A stretch of DNA of 64,000 bases from Durusdinium trenchii (taxonomy: Eukaryota > Sar > Dinophyceae > Suessiales > Symbiodiniaceae), in NCBI GenBank assembly GCA_963970005.1, contig CAXAMN010026461.1, positions 549,046 to 613,045 on the forward strand, in the 5' to 3' direction. Numbering within the stretch: position 1 is the first letter of the stretch; each line of letters begins with the position of its first letter. The translations under genes and the position numbers were made by a program. Below, one piece after another: positions 36,065 to 46,754 of the stretch. Below the pieces are notes generated by a model. It had not been told where the DNA came from. It did no database searches and saw only the letters and a list, made by a program, of their open reading frames with translations.

Positions 36065-36158
36065 CATGCTGGCTGGGCAGCTCACATTGGAAGACACGAA
36101 TCAATGAAACCAAAAGAAAACGATCTTGTTGTGAAACGACTCCCAGTGAAACCATTCC

Positions 36159-36200
36159 CACTTCTAGTTACTAGAAAGCGTTATTACTAAGAAGCTTCAA
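36159..36200 (-). repeat. R1-like fragment
   Basis: TTCTAGTTACTAGAAAGCG and ATTACTAAGAAGCTTC resemble R1 modules with substitutions. If the terminal exon at 35,906 belongs to the ChaN-like gene, this fragment lies in its last intron. Confidence 0.4.
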
Positions 36201-36702
36201 AGACCTACGACGTCACGGGAAAAAGGAAAAGTGCGACTCATCGCGGCTTGTCGATGAACTACCCGGCTGAATGTCCGATTCGTGCAGAGTCCACAGTATC
36301 CCTGTGCACGAGTAACTTCAGTCAATGCGGAAAGCATGTGAGTGGAAGTTGAATGGGCATACTACTAGTTACCTTCCTGGTTGGTAGTTGTCTTATAACT
36401 GATGACTCGTAGCATCTAAGCAAAAAAGTTGACATAGTTGTGAGGCAATGCACAGGAACTTGCAAACCAGTTCTGGCCACTTCCAACATAGTGCAAGGTG
36501 TCCTTATGTTTCGTCCCAAGCCCTCATTGGATGCACAACCAGAAACACTGGTCGCACTTGGCAGTTTCCTTACTTGGGTATGGCGTTCATTCTTTGGCGG
36601 TATGAGCCTTCTTATTATTGCCTCAAGCCACCAGAAGTATACTAGCCGCCATAAAATCCTCTGGTGCCACCATCCTAAAGATTGAATCCCACATTCCCGC
36701 AC

Positions 36703-36826
36703 TGCCCGGCCTAGCCATTCCCCAGCCACATGCGTGTCGTAGCTGGGCATCACTACCAGGTCTGCATAGCTCCGAAAGGCTGGTTCACGCAAAGTGGCCG
36801 CAAACCCGACAGCATCTGGGAGGTAC
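36703..36826 (-). CDS. ChaN-like gene, exon with PSYDTHVAG motif
   Basis: The acceptor is CGACGAG and the donor GGGCA then GTGCGG. It encodes YLPDAVGFAATLREPAF and RSYADLVVMPSYDTHVAGEW, which I recognise as the late segment of plant-type DUF399 proteins (inference from memory of the family pattern). Confidence 0.6.
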
Positions 36827-39800
36827 CTCGTCGGCCGATGCCGGAAAGGTTAATGCGGGGGTTCCCAAGGTCTGGTAACAAGATCTGATAAATGGATCTC
36901 CCCCAACAAAAAAGGGTGACAGATGTGTCCCCAATGGTGACGAGGTCCTGAACAAGGCTTTTGGGACTGCCATGGTGCCAAAATCTCTGCAGAGCTCATG
37001 GTTCGGCTCAAGTTTGTTCGAGATCCCAAACAAGCCGGGGACCCAAAAACAGATGCTCGCAGGGGTTGTCGAGCCAGCAGCTTTTGGGTTCACCAATTCA
37101 TCTGTCCATGTCTTTTCTGCTCACCAGGATGCTGTGCTTGGTAAAGAGCCCGCTTGATCCGCCTACACTCACCAGTTGATGTCAAGGATGAGTCTTTGTT
37201 TGGACCGGACATGACTTGCTGTAACAAGGGCATGTCTGAGTTTATATGAGGACAGCAACCAATGGTGTCAAACAAGAAGCTTTGGCGGTCACGTCATTCC
37301 CCAAGAGGCAAACCCCAAGACCCAAGGCTGGCCGCGGCTGGCCTCTTCAACTTCAATCATCACAAATACACCATAGATAGAGAATACAGTGATTGAACAA
37401 GGACAGTTTTGTCAATGGTTCATGGTGTCTTGGACAATTGGTCAACCTCACTTGAAAGTATTTGCAAAACCTTGTAGACATCTCAGACTTCTCAAACCTG
37501 CAGTGCAATTCAGGGTCTGTCACTCAGTTACATTGAAGAAACTCCGCAGATCTCCCCAGGCTCCCAGTTCTAGAACAAATGCTTGAAATATTGATCCACG
37601 TTCCCTTTCCTGGGGATAGAGCAGAGGGGCCAAAAGGTGATTCACACCATGCTCTTGCTGTGAAACCTCCCTTCCTTCAACCCACTATTGTATCCGCTAG
37701 TTGGAGCTTCTTCAGCGAAGAATTGTTCATCTTCAACCTCAACCAAAATCACGTCAATCGTCCAAGGTCTTCCAAGGCGCAAGCCACGATCCTCCTGTGT
37801 CAGTGCTCTCAAGCCTTCAAGAGGTAGCCGGCGACGCACCTGGCAGGAATTGCCAGAAAAAATTCCCCACCCTCTGCGGATTCAATGAGACTCAGCTTTG
37901 TGGTCGAGGGCAGATCCACTGATGGAGGAGTGGTCTAACAGTTCATGGCGTTTGTTGCCAGTTCACAGCACAAGAACAGAAAATTGTTTATATGTATATA
38001 TCGTTTTATGTATTTATATATATATATATATGTTGTTTTTCTTTTGTTGGATCTATTTAGGTAGGGTAGGTAGGGTCGCATTCCCAAATCGGACACATTC
38101 ATTGTTCCCATTGTAAAATCGGCATTCACGCCCTGTCCACATCATTGGGCCAGACCTTTCAGGAAATCAACCACCGTCATCTCTCAGACGGAATCTAGAT
38201 ATATGTCCCAGCAACGCCCACAAACACAACTCGAAAAGAGCACTTCTACACCGACAGCCACATAGAGAAATGTCCTGCCGAGTCCTGCCTACCGCCTACC
38301 CTACTCAATCTCTAATTGCCCACTGAAGCCACCTCTGTCGCCGGATTCAGCGCCACGAGCGGGGATCCGTTCTGCCGTGCTGCCTCGAAGACTGGCGCAT
38401 ACCTCACCCAGCAGGTGAAAGAAGACTGGAAGGTAGAAAAAATGAAAAGGAGTGGGCCCCCTTCCATAAGGGCCTCCTTGACAAACACCTTCTTGTTCCT
38501 CTATCCATCAGACTGAGAATCCTAGACATGAGGGAACGAACGAGGGTCACCATGTGACAAACAACGGCCACCATTTACATGTCATGAATAAACAGTTCAC
38601 TCACTTTCGAGTCTGCAAAATGATGAGGTTGAGAGCAGTGTTTTGTTTACAGGTGTACCAAAGCTGCACATGTGGAAAATATCGCACAAAGGATCACAAA
38701 TGTGCAGACTAGGAAATCCTGAATTTAACATGCTGGATATGTGCGCATTCATCAACGCATTTGCACAGGTTTGGATAAAGCTGCTACCGCTGTGAGATCA
38801 AGACTTGCATGACAAAGGGATCACACCAAAACATACAGCGATGATTAGGTGGTCAAACACTGGTTGCATTTCCAGCGGCAAATCGAAAGGCCAAACCCAT
38901 CTTTTGGACCACTCCGTGGCTTCATACAAGTCCTTCACCTCGTGCCAGGCCAACTCGGGTTGAAGTACTGTTGATGGAAGATCGAAACCACAGTAGGACG
39001 CTTCCCATCTCAGTGTTCAATGATGTCTTCCATCAATAGTTTTCAATGCTAATCACATGACAAACATAGACTCGAGCTCAGGTAGCTTGAGAGACCAATC
39101 CCTGGTAAATTGCTTGTCGAAAGCAAACCAACTCTTTTGGCACACATCTTTGGAGGCTCCGGACCTCCCCTTGTCAGAATGGATTAGGGGGTGGGAATTA
39201 TCCATGTTCAACCATATACAGCGAGTGTAAAACTGCACAAATGTGAGGCTAAACTGCCCCGACTTTTCCCCTCCGTGCCACTCCGTGCTGTGTGCTGCAC
39301 CAATTCTCCTCTGGACGGACTACCAAAGCTCATGTAATCAAACAAGTGCCCAGAGGAAAAATCCGGGTGACTCACTAAGCAAGGGACCAGCACCAGTTCT
39401 TTCGGATATAAGATTAGTGAGTGGAAAGCACTAACGAGGCAATAGAAAAGCAAATTCTTCTGGGGGAGGATCAATATGTGAGAAAAGGGAACTGCTCCGC
39501 ACAGTGTTCATGGGGCATTTCAGAAAAAACAAAGAGTGGACTCCTTCTACAGTACATCCTAGGTGAAAGGAGAAAGGGACACTCCCTTTCCCTCCCGCAA
39601 AAGAAACCTGTACGAGTTCGCCAAGTGTCAGTCATCTCTCCCCGGCCAAAGCTGTCCAAGATTGGCTGAAACTGTTGTTCCACCATCTCCAGCCCCACCG
39701 CTGGCGGAATGCCTGCACGCCGGCCCCGCTCCTCAAGAATGTGGAGTCTCATGTGTAGGTGGACAGAATGGTCCGGTACAAGATCCTTACGAGGTCTGAA

Positions 39801-40371
39801 TTCGGAGTCAGAAACCCCTCCAAGATTTCCTGGTTCCGTGAGTGTGTCTCCATCAACACTGTGTCCTACGCCACAGGCCGGAAAAGGTTGCACTTGGACG
39901 GGCTGGTTAGAAGCTCCAACCAAAGCCATGGTGCTTAGCATGCTTCTCTGGAACTCAAAGGACTCTAGAAGTCGGGAGCCGGCTCCTTTTCAATTCTTTT
40001 TGATTCTTTGGATGGCTGAAAAAAAATAAGAAAAACGTTTGCTGGAAGCCACCAGAAACTCATGAGCATTTCATCGTTATTGGGAGTGTCAGGTGTTGAC
40101 CCCACAGTCATGTAATTTATTCCAAAATCTGTTGGCCGCTTTGCTTTGTTCTTCGACTGCCAGGCAGGTTGGATGCAAGGCAAGAGAATGATTTAATTTA
40201 ATCAGCCAAGTTTAGTTTCAGCCAAACCCATCTGAACTCCAAGAACTTTTCGGCCCATCCTTCGTGAACTCTCGTGTGAAGTCCGCTTCCATGGAGTGGT
40301 CACTGCTGCTGTTGTGATGCTCCCCCAGGATCACGACATCACAGTCATCTGCTAATTCTTGAGGGAACTCA
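36703..40371 (-). CDS. ChaN-like (Cofac_haem_bdg) protein, multi-exon, 5' end unresolved
   Basis: Minus-strand exons assemble into a ChaN / haem-binding uptake, Tiki-superfamily domain (PF04187, formerly DUF399). Exons resolved by phase are 40,260-40,367 (or 40,371), 39,608-39,785, 38,880-38,967, 38,324-38,402, 37,675-37,839 and 36,703-36,826. Family signatures in order: ELADDCDVVILGEHHN (the LGExH start), LHILEERGRR, PAVGLEMVEQQFQPILDSF, LYEATEWSKRWVWPFDLYAP, VFEAARQNGSPLVALNP, GLRALTQEDRGL, and last YLPDAVGFAATL with SYADLVVMPSYDTHVAGEWL. Bacterial ChaN is implicated in haem/iron uptake, and plant relatives are plastid proteins; the function here is inferred. Donors are GA, GT, GC and GT, with AG acceptors, and reading phase is kept across the first five exons. 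Between 37,675 and 36,826 the exons are not resolved (QVMSGPNKDSS and ALYQAQHP segments are candidates). Confidence 0.75.
37675..37839 (-). CDS. ChaN-like gene, exon with LTQEDR motif
   Basis: It follows CCTGCCAG and encodes VRRRLPLEGLRALTQEDRGL, then an acidic stretch DVILVEVEDEQFFAEEAP that may be a lineage-specific insert. The proposed end is TTGAAG then GAAGGG (GA donor). The family motif supports the first third; the 3' border is less certain. Confidence 0.6.
38324..38402 (-). CDS. ChaN-like gene, exon with YAPVFEAA motif
   Basis: It opens after GGGTGAG and encodes YAPVFEAARQNGSPLVALNP then ATEVAS. The donor is CTTCA then GTGGGC. Joining to the previous exon yields WPFDLYAPVFEAA, the family pattern W-P-F-x-L-Y-x-P-x-F-E-A-A. 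Confidence 0.75.
38880..38967 (-). CDS. ChaN-like gene, exon with TEWSKRW motif
   Basis: The acceptor is CATCAACAG. The exon encodes LQPELAWHEVKDLYEATEW then SKRWVWPFD. It ends GATTT then GCCGCT (GC donor), splitting a Leu codon finished by the next exon. Confidence 0.75.
39608..39785 (-). CDS. ChaN-like gene, exon with GLEM motif
   Basis: A 178-nt exon starts in phase 0. It contains VHLHMRLHILEERGRR and VGLEMVEQQFQPILDSF, and ends GTACAG then GTTTCT (GT donor), leaving one base that the next exon completes as a Val codon. Confidence 0.75.
40260..40371 (-). CDS. ChaN-like gene, exon with LGEHH motif
   Basis: The acceptor is CTCAAG (start 40,371) or TGAG (start 40,367). The donor is ACGAAG then GATGGG, a GA donor. 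The next exon begins GATCTT after GTAAG, so AAGGAT is present at both junctions. Confidence 0.7.
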
Positions 40372-40429
40372 CTTGAGGTCCTCCTCAGAATGGCGTGGGA
40401 AGCTCGTCAAAGACCCCAAACCCATGGTG

Positions 40430-41240
40430 TCCCCCCAGTGGACTATACTCTGGAGGTTTGGATATGCGGGGACCCTGTGTTCCTGAAACCCACCGGGGCG
40501 GCCCACGATAACGGCTTCAAACCTCGCGACATCGCAGAGACACTGCAACACAGACACAGGCAGTTTGCTGCTTGCTCTGCAAAAGTCCGAGAGTATATTT
40601 CAAAACTCCGCATGCCCCGCTGTAGTGTTCCCAAGTGGTGGCTTAAAGGTTTGGAGTTGCACCAAAGTGGGCGAAGGCTTCACCAGAAAGAGACCAGTGT
40701 TTTTTCTCCATCATCAGACCTCGCATTCCATCCTCCAGGTCCACCATTTGTCAACCCAGGTGTCGACAGCTTCTTGGGGGCTGACCCACTCGCTGCAGGC
40801 GCCACCCGAAAGAGCTGTCGCATAGGTTCGGCAGGAGCCGGGGCTTCCGCAGTGGCAGGGCCTGCGGCGTGGCTTCATGTGCCTCCAAGTTGGGAATGAT
40901 ATGAGCGGAGCAAAGTGGAGATGTCGCAAAATCAACACTACCTGACCTGCTTAATTTGCAACCAAATGGGCTTGCTTTCTGTGGCAAAAACTATGAGGCA
41001 CTTCCTGGCTTTTCTGTGCCTGCATTGCTTCATTGTTAGATTGAAGGGCATGAATCTGGTGGTAAGCTTTGTGCAGCAGGTCCTAGACAAGCCACTCGAG
41101 CTTAGGCCCCTTGGGCTGGGGCGTCCTCCAACTTCGCGTGGATCCAAGAATTCCCCAAAGCTTCAGAGCAACCGTGGGATCGTCTTTGTCTTACGCTGGT
41201 TCTTAGAACACAAGACTGAAAGAGACACTGCCAAAGCTAG
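40430..41240. other. upstream region of the ChaN-like gene, exons unresolved
   Basis: Minus-strand frames with Ala/Pro-rich peptides (for example ATAEAPAPAEPMRQLF and VAPAASGSAPKKLS around 40,770-40,870) lie between the first resolved exon and 41,240. They may be linker exons but have no diagnostic motif. Confidence 0.3.
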
Positions 41241-41442
41241 CACGTTGTTTGTTCGAGAACAAAGACGAGCATGAAAAAGATTGTTTCAAGTAAGACTTAA
41301 GGAATGGCATTCCATGTCATTCTTGCCTGCGAGTCCTGCACTTGCGATGCCCAGGCTAAGGCCTCGCCTCGGATAAGAATCTGCGACAGCACCAGATCCA
41401 CCATGGCACGTATCTGCTGTGCAGAAAAAAACAAAAGCTCCG

Positions 41443-41490
41443 TATATATCCCTTCTAGTAACAAGAAGCCATTAGAAGCTATTTACTATA
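41443..41490 (-). repeat. R1-like fragment
   Basis: CCCTTCTAGTAACAAGAAGC and CATTAGAAGC resemble decayed R1 modules. Confidence 0.35.
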
Positions 41491-41772
41491 CAGTATATAT
41501 GCCTTTCCACTTGCACCCAAAGTGCCTGGTTCCGGACAGCTTGGAAGACATGGCCATTCGGCCCAGCCGCCGGAGCGCCTGGCTGCTCTTGGGGCCAGGC
41601 CTTGGAGAAAGCGCCAAGAGGAAAGGATTTAAACAAAACGACCTCTTTTCGCAGAGCAAAGGTCGAAGAAAAGCTTCTATCAAGCCCCTCTGCGAAAACG
41701 AAACAAATGTGAGCCGCTGTGAAGACATGCCTTTCCTGTGTTCAACATGGAAATCAGTTCTGCCACACACCC

Positions 41773-41927
41773 TGCCTCATCTGCGAGGCCAGGGCCGAAA
41801 ATCCTGCCACCCATGGCCAGCAGCCTCCAGCGCCCCAGGCCCTTCGCGGCGTTCGCTGCGCGCGGCGAGCCGATGCCAACGTCGGCGTCGCTGGCGCAGC
41901 CGAGGGCACTGCGCTTCGGGCGAGCAT
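41773..41927 (-). CDS. possible first exon with targeting-peptide character
   Basis: From an ATG at 41,927 the minus strand encodes MLARSAVPSAAPATPTLASA followed by RRAQRTPRRAW and a hydrophobic GGCWPWVAGFSALAS stretch. It then reaches a GT donor (GAGGCAG, GGTGTG). Ala/Ser/Arg-rich composition followed by a hydrophobic segment suits a plastid leader in dinoflagellates. It could be exon 1 of the ChaN-like gene. A plus-strand frame over the same bases is also open, so the strand is uncertain. Confidence 0.3.
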
Positions 41928-42984
41928 GGCGGGATGGGGTACAAAGACCAGGCGAGGCAAACGCTGCGGGAGGAGTAGGCAGAGATGAAAAGCAGACAAT
42001 CTCAAGGCCGGAGCTGAGTCAGTCAAATCTAGCCAATGCTCGGTGCCCTGGCTGGAAGACTGTGGAAGATGAGTTGCCACTCCAAATGTGGTATGGTATG
42101 ATGTACTTCTATACGGATCAGTTGCGAGCTTATTGCATTTAGACACCAGTCTGAAAGCCGCGTTGATAAACCTATGTTTCACTGGACACAAAATTCCATG
42201 TCCTTAGGCACCAATCCAAGAGCCATGGTGGTTACATCGTTCCGAATTCCGTTGAATGCTCGCAGTACCTGGCCTCAAATCTCCTTTTGTGGGGGAAGAG
42301 ACGACCGCTATCACTCATGTTTAAACATTCCTGAAAAACCAGACTTAGCCACGGAGCGAAAGGTCTTTGCTTTGAAACAGTCAAACTGTGGGTCTGTGGG
42401 TGGTGGTCGCGGGCTTTCCACTAAGCCGGTCTTCACAAACCTTATGGACCTGGTCATCACAGCCCGACCGCGAGTGGATCCCTCTCCTGCCATAGCGGTA
42501 GGTGCATTGACACCCGTTGGGTGCCACCATCCACGCGGTTTTCCGCGGGATCGGCCCATTTGGACCCTGGCAGCGGGTCATTGCCGAAGGGCAAGCCCCC
42601 CCTTTACGAAGCAAGGGGCGACGCTTCAATCGAAGATGAACAATGTTATGTTTCGACTCCACTGTCCTATTTGGGTCTGTCTATCTTGTGATAAGGAGCC
42701 TGCTTGTGGGGAAAATGGGCGTTTCAACCAATTGCGAGGAGGATCCCCCCATTTGGAGGCAAAGCTATTTGCACAACCATCAAGTAAGATTCTTGGTGGC
42801 TTCTCGAACAGCCCGCCTGAAAAATGGCCCCAAAGAGAATGCAAAGCAATGAGATGTTGCTGAATGCATATTATATTATATTGTATTACAATATGCTATG
42901 TTGTGTTGAATTATTTTATACTATATTGGCTAGGGGATGATTTCGGACCTCAACTTTTGAGGCATTTACATGTTACTCCAACAT

Positions 42985-43145
42985 ACATACTTTCATTGCT
43001 TACTTCAACATCTGACATCTGGCTTCATTGCTTATTCCAACATCTGGCTTCACCAACATCTGGCTTCATTGCTTACTTCAACATCTGGCTTCATTGCATA
43101 CTCCAACATCTGGCTTCATTGCTTACTTCAACATCTGGCTTCCAA
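42985..43145 (+). repeat. 25-bp minisatellite CAACATCTGGCTTCATTGC
   Basis: Six units of CAACATCTGGCTTCATTGCT with TACTT or TATTC endings, one truncated. It sits just upstream of the poly-G run and the transposase gene. Confidence 0.85.
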
Positions 43146-43248
43146 CTTCATTAATTACGTAACATTGCAACAAACAAACTGGATTGCAAACCAAACCTCT
43201 AGTTTGCAAACTCATTCCTTCATTATATATAAATGTTGCTTGTGAGGT

Positions 43249-43279
<31 letters not shown>
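43249..43279 (+). repeat. poly(G) run of 31
   Basis: An uninterrupted run of 31 G, then one A and eight more G. Such a length is prone to sequencing and assembly error, so the exact count is doubtful. Confidence 0.9.
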
Positions 43280-43280
<1 letters not shown>

Positions 43281-43416
43281 GGGGGGGGACTCTTGACTCC
43301 CGAAAGTGATTGCCAAAAGAATTCTCAGAGCCATGAATTTCTCAGGCGTCAAGACGAAGAATTTCTTGAATTTCTTTGATTGCCTGTGCATGTGGGGCTT
43401 TGACTACCCATCTTGA

Positions 43417-44340
43417 ATCATTGTCAGAGAAGCAGGTGTCTGGCATCAGAAGCTCAACCCATGGGAAAAAGTCTTTCATCAAGCAGTGCAGGCAGACCTT
43501 TGGCGCTATGCAACTTCTTTCAGTATCACTTCGACACCCCTGAAGTCAGCGAACCAAGTTCGGAAAGTTAAGAAGACTGTCATCAAGAAGACTTGTGCCA
43601 TCAAAAGACCTTCAGCCAGCTCCAATACTGTCATGAAGAAGCCATTTGCCACCAAGAAACCTTCATCCAGATCCAAGACCTACGGTGCCTGGAAACGACC
43701 TGCTGGAAACAACAAGTTTGAGCCACACTCACAAAAGAAGACCCCAAACGCTACCTCTTTCTACAAGAAGTACAAAAATGTTGTTGAAGTTGATGAGTCT
43801 CAGCGAAGCGGTAGTCTGAGTAAAAGTTGCCGCGCAGAAACTGATCAGGTCTGGGTGTGGGGTGCTACTGTTCCTGGCAGGCCAGAACATTTCTTATTTC
43901 GTGTCTTGGATCACCCACAAGATGCTCTGGATGGCAAGCCTCGAGGTCAGGCTGAGATTCTTGATTGCCTTCGCCTTCTCAACCTGCAACCCAAGACCAT
44001 CATCGTGACCAATGGATGGAAGGCGACGGTAGCGGCTATCAAGGATCTAAAAAAAGAAAAGGGATGGACTAACGCAGATTTGTGGCATGAAATTGTGAAC
44101 CATAGCACCAATGCCAATGGATTCACTACGAATCACATTGAAAACCGTTGGTCACTTGTAAAAAGATGGGTTCGCAAGCGTGAAGGCGGCAAAGTGCCTT
44201 CACATAGCAACCGCCAAAGGTGGAAATGCCTTTTGAATGAATATCGGTGGCGAAAAATGCACGCCAAAGCTAATAGAGATGTCTATGTAGTGCCCTTGAC
44301 TACCACAATGGAAGCCATGCAGCGTCTGCACCAGATCTAG
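43417..44340 (+). CDS. IS1595/ISXO2-like DDE transposase, D-to-N at second catalytic site
   Basis: The frame is open from just after a TGA at 43,414-43,416 to TAG at 44,340; no good ATG exists at the start, so an upstream exon or the internal ATG near codon 70 is likely. The N-terminal third is Lys/Ser-rich (KKTVIKKTCAIKRPSASS), possibly nuclear-localising. The rest matches DDE_Tnp_IS1595 (the Merlin/ISXO2 type): VVEVDES carries the first Asp, GWKATVAAIK follows the second site, and VNHSTNANGF then HIENRWSLVKRW carries the last Glu. The second site reads IIVTNGWKA where the family has TDxW, so the second Asp is Asn. A catalytically dead or domesticated protein is the simplest reading. It is followed 178 bp later by another same-strand ORF. 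Confidence 0.7.
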   Translation: MIVREAGVWHQKLNPWEKVFHQAVQADLWRYATSFSITSTPLKSANQVRKVKKTVIKKTCAIKRPSASSNTVMKKPFATKKPSSRSKTYGAWKRPAGNNKFEPHSQKKTPNATSFYKKYKNVVEVDESQRSGSLSKSCRAETDQVWVWGATVPGRPEHFLFRVLDHPQDALDGKPRGQAEILDCLRLLNLQPKTIIVTNGWKATVAAIKDLKKEKGWTNADLWHEIVNHSTNANGFTTNHIENRWSLVKRWVRKREGGKVPSHSNRQRWKCLLNEYRWRKMHAKANRDVYVVPLTTTMEAMQRLHQI

Positions 44341-44518
44341 GCTAATGCTCACAAAAGCTTCGGAAAAAAGAAAACCTATTCCTTTGCGTCTGGCATGTTT
44401 ATGTTTGCTTGCTGTTCATTTGCTTGTTGCATGTGCAACTTGCGTGCATGTATTTTGCAGGCATTTTCCCTGAGCACAGTCATTGCTTCGTAGTCAGACT
44501 GTTTAGTACTAGTAGATC

Positions 44519-45190
44519 ATGCCGAAGTCTCCGCGCATGCAGCTCTCTGTGGAAGCCTACATGAACGAACGACAGCACATCACTTTGGAGCTCATGGGCA
44601 ATGTGTCTCAAAGCACCTCTTCAGAACCTACTTCTTGTCCTGATGCTGCTGACATCATGGAAAACACTGGCAATGGAACAATAATCGCTGTGCATAGTGA
44701 CAGGGCGGCAGTCACTAAAAAGCAAATTCAAGTCCAAATCAGCACCATCAGACGCAATGCAGTGAACCAGGGAACCCTGGCACAAGGTACTGCGTGGTCG
44801 AGTAACTGCCAGACGGCGCTGCTTTCTTGGTTACAAGCCAAGAAAGATGGCCGTGCTCGCTCGGCATCAGCTTCCCAAGGCAGCGTTCCAATGCTTGCTC
44901 TTCCTGCACCTGTTCTTCCTGCAGCAGAAATGCCCAATGATGACCAACATGGAGATGGAGATGGAGGTAGTGGTTCTGATTCTAGTTCTTCGGATTCATC
45001 ATCGTCTTCTACATCAGAGAACCCGGAAGCAGAGAAACAAAAGTCTGTGGAACAGGAGGCCACGCCAATGTCAACTTCTACACCCCGGGCACCGTTGACG
45101 CAAGACGAAAGAGTGCTTTTCCAAGAGTTGCTAGATGCAGTGGGATGCCATCAGGAAATCGAGGAAGAGAATGATCGCCTGCGCCATTAA
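44519..45190 (+). CDS. acidic Ser-rich protein with truncated coiled coil
   Basis: A 223-codon ORF starts at ATG 44,519. Residues 60-110 are basic/polar (TKKQIQVQISTIRRNAVNQG), followed by an Asp/Ser-rich low-complexity block (GDGDGGSGSDSSSSDSSSSS) and a C-terminal helix (LFQELLDAVGCHQEIEEEND). The stop TAA at 45,188-45,190 cuts the helix: the same frame continues NQRLKDELAQLKRSLSL to a TAG at 45,242-45,244, which keeps the leucine spacing of a coiled coil. One nonsense mutation is therefore likely. No family is recognised. Position and strand suggest it may be the second gene of the same transposable element as the transposase; that is inference. Confidence 0.6.
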   Translation: MPKSPRMQLSVEAYMNERQHITLELMGNVSQSTSSEPTSCPDAADIMENTGNGTIIAVHSDRAAVTKKQIQVQISTIRRNAVNQGTLAQGTAWSSNCQTALLSWLQAKKDGRARSASASQGSVPMLALPAPVLPAAEMPNDDQHGDGDGGSGSDSSSSDSSSSSTSENPEAEKQKSVEQEATPMSTSTPRAPLTQDERVLFQELLDAVGCHQEIEEENDRLRH

Positions 45191-45324
45191 AATCAACGTC
45201 TGAAGGATGAACTTGCACAACTGAAACGTTCTTTGTCTTTGTAGAAACTATGAGCTGCTGTCTGGCTGTCTGGGAAAATTGCTAAAGCGCGCGCGGCCGA
45301 AACCATCACGTAACCATCATATTA

Positions 45325-45415
45325 TATTATAATATACTATTATGTTATATGTTACAGTACAGTATATTATAGTATTATATGATATTATACATTACTATAT
45401 CATATCTATCTACAT
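45325..45415. repeat. AT-rich TATTATA microsatellite
   Basis: Imperfect ATATTATATTATA repeats. A similar stretch (ATTATATTATATTG) lies upstream near 42,870, so the transposase pair is bracketed by AT-rich repeats; clear terminal inverted repeats were not found. Confidence 0.6.
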
Positions 45416-46640
45416 GATCCATGTGAAAATTGTAATTTACATCTCTTGAACAACCCAGGCAACCCCTCTCCAATCTATCTTGTGCTTGGGAGATGTGGTT
45501 CCCTAAAAGCATGTACAATGTCTTTGGGGCCTTGAGGCATGGCAAGGCCTAGCGGGGTGCCAAAATCACCACACAAGCACGAACCGGCCAGTTGTCAGCC
45601 TCCGGTTGTTTCCAATCAGTTCCCTCCTTGATGGCATTGAAATACTGCCTCCGTCATGCGGGCCGGTGCATCTTTCCTCTATTGGCTCAAAAAAAATGTG
45701 ACGAACCTCCTAGGCATTTTGCTCCAATGGTTTGGACGCTTTCTCCGACATTTGGTCCTATAGATAAGCTAGCTCGCCATGCCAACGGTCCCTCCGCGCG
45801 GCAAGGGTCGTCCCGAACCAGCGCAACAACTGCTGCCGTGGTGACCCCAGTTGCTAAAGACAGTATAGCAGAAGAAAAAAGCTGCCTTACCGTCTCTCTT
45901 TCATCTCGTTTGTCTTCCTATATTTTCTTAGTTCACGTCATAACTCACCTGGTTTGATCAGCGGTGAAGGGGCTGGACAAATAGGCCGCAAAGCAGCGAC
46001 GGCTTTCATCCGACAGGACATAGCGCCAGCCCTCGGAGCTCCAAATTGGGGGATGGCGAGGCGGCGAGGGGAGATCAAAAAACCCTTGAGGAACGCCGCG
46101 TTCCGCGAACGCCCGTTCCGCATGACAACTTCAGTTTCAAGAAAATAGGCTTTCAGAATCCAATCTGGTCCAAGTTGTTAGTTGCTGCTGGCCTTTCCAG
46201 CGTGTTCGTCTGAGTTGTAGCAGCAGCAAGTTTCCCTGCAAATTTGTACGGACTTTCCATATATACCCAATCAATCAGTGTCAAAAACCATTCGCTGTCA
46301 TTTGGACCATCTCTCCTGTGTGTCTCAGAATGAGAGCTGTGCCTAGGGACGTCCATCAAATTGTCTAGACTTACCACCCGTCTAAGTCTATTATATAAAG
46401 GGTTGTGTTCAGACCCCGCATTGCCAAAGCTTTTGTTTCCTCTAAATGGGCCAGTTGGGAGTTGAATTGCCCCGCCATAGCCCTTCACAAGGCAGAATCG
46501 ATTCGTACCTCTGCAGTGGTTGCAGATTTAGATTGGGCGGGCTTCCCTGCGTCGGTGGTCAAGTGAATGGAAACCGTGTTGGATGACCATCTTCAAGGTC
46601 TACACAACCAAACGACGTTGCTCCCTCTTTGACTCGTCTG
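45416..46640. other. no firmly supported gene
   Basis: A minus-strand frame at about 46,170-46,375 is protein-like (NLMDVPRHSSHSETHRRDGP, DWVYMESPYKFAGKLAAAT) but has no known motif or clear splice borders. Confidence 0.3.
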
Positions 46641-46642
46641 GA

Positions 46643-46750
46643 TACTAGTAGCGTCCTTGCTCCTAGTAGCGATGCCCTTTGTTCCTAGTAGCTTCTTGCT
46701 CCTAGTAGTAAGGCCAGGAGCCCCTAGTAGCGTCCTTGCTCCTAGTATAT
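46643..46750 (+). repeat. R1 dispersed repeat, copy 6
   Basis: A well-preserved copy (GCGTCCTTGCTCCTAGTAGC, GATGCCCTTTGTTCCTAGTA). It has the same orientation as the intronic copy at 49,064, and lies downstream of the RS/zinc-finger gene on the same strand. Confidence 0.8.
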
Positions 46751-46754
46751 ACAT

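Noticed and set aside
42174..42863. 229-codon plus-strand ORF upstream of the minisatellite
   Set aside because: No motif or splice support, and minus-strand frames over the same bases are equally open.
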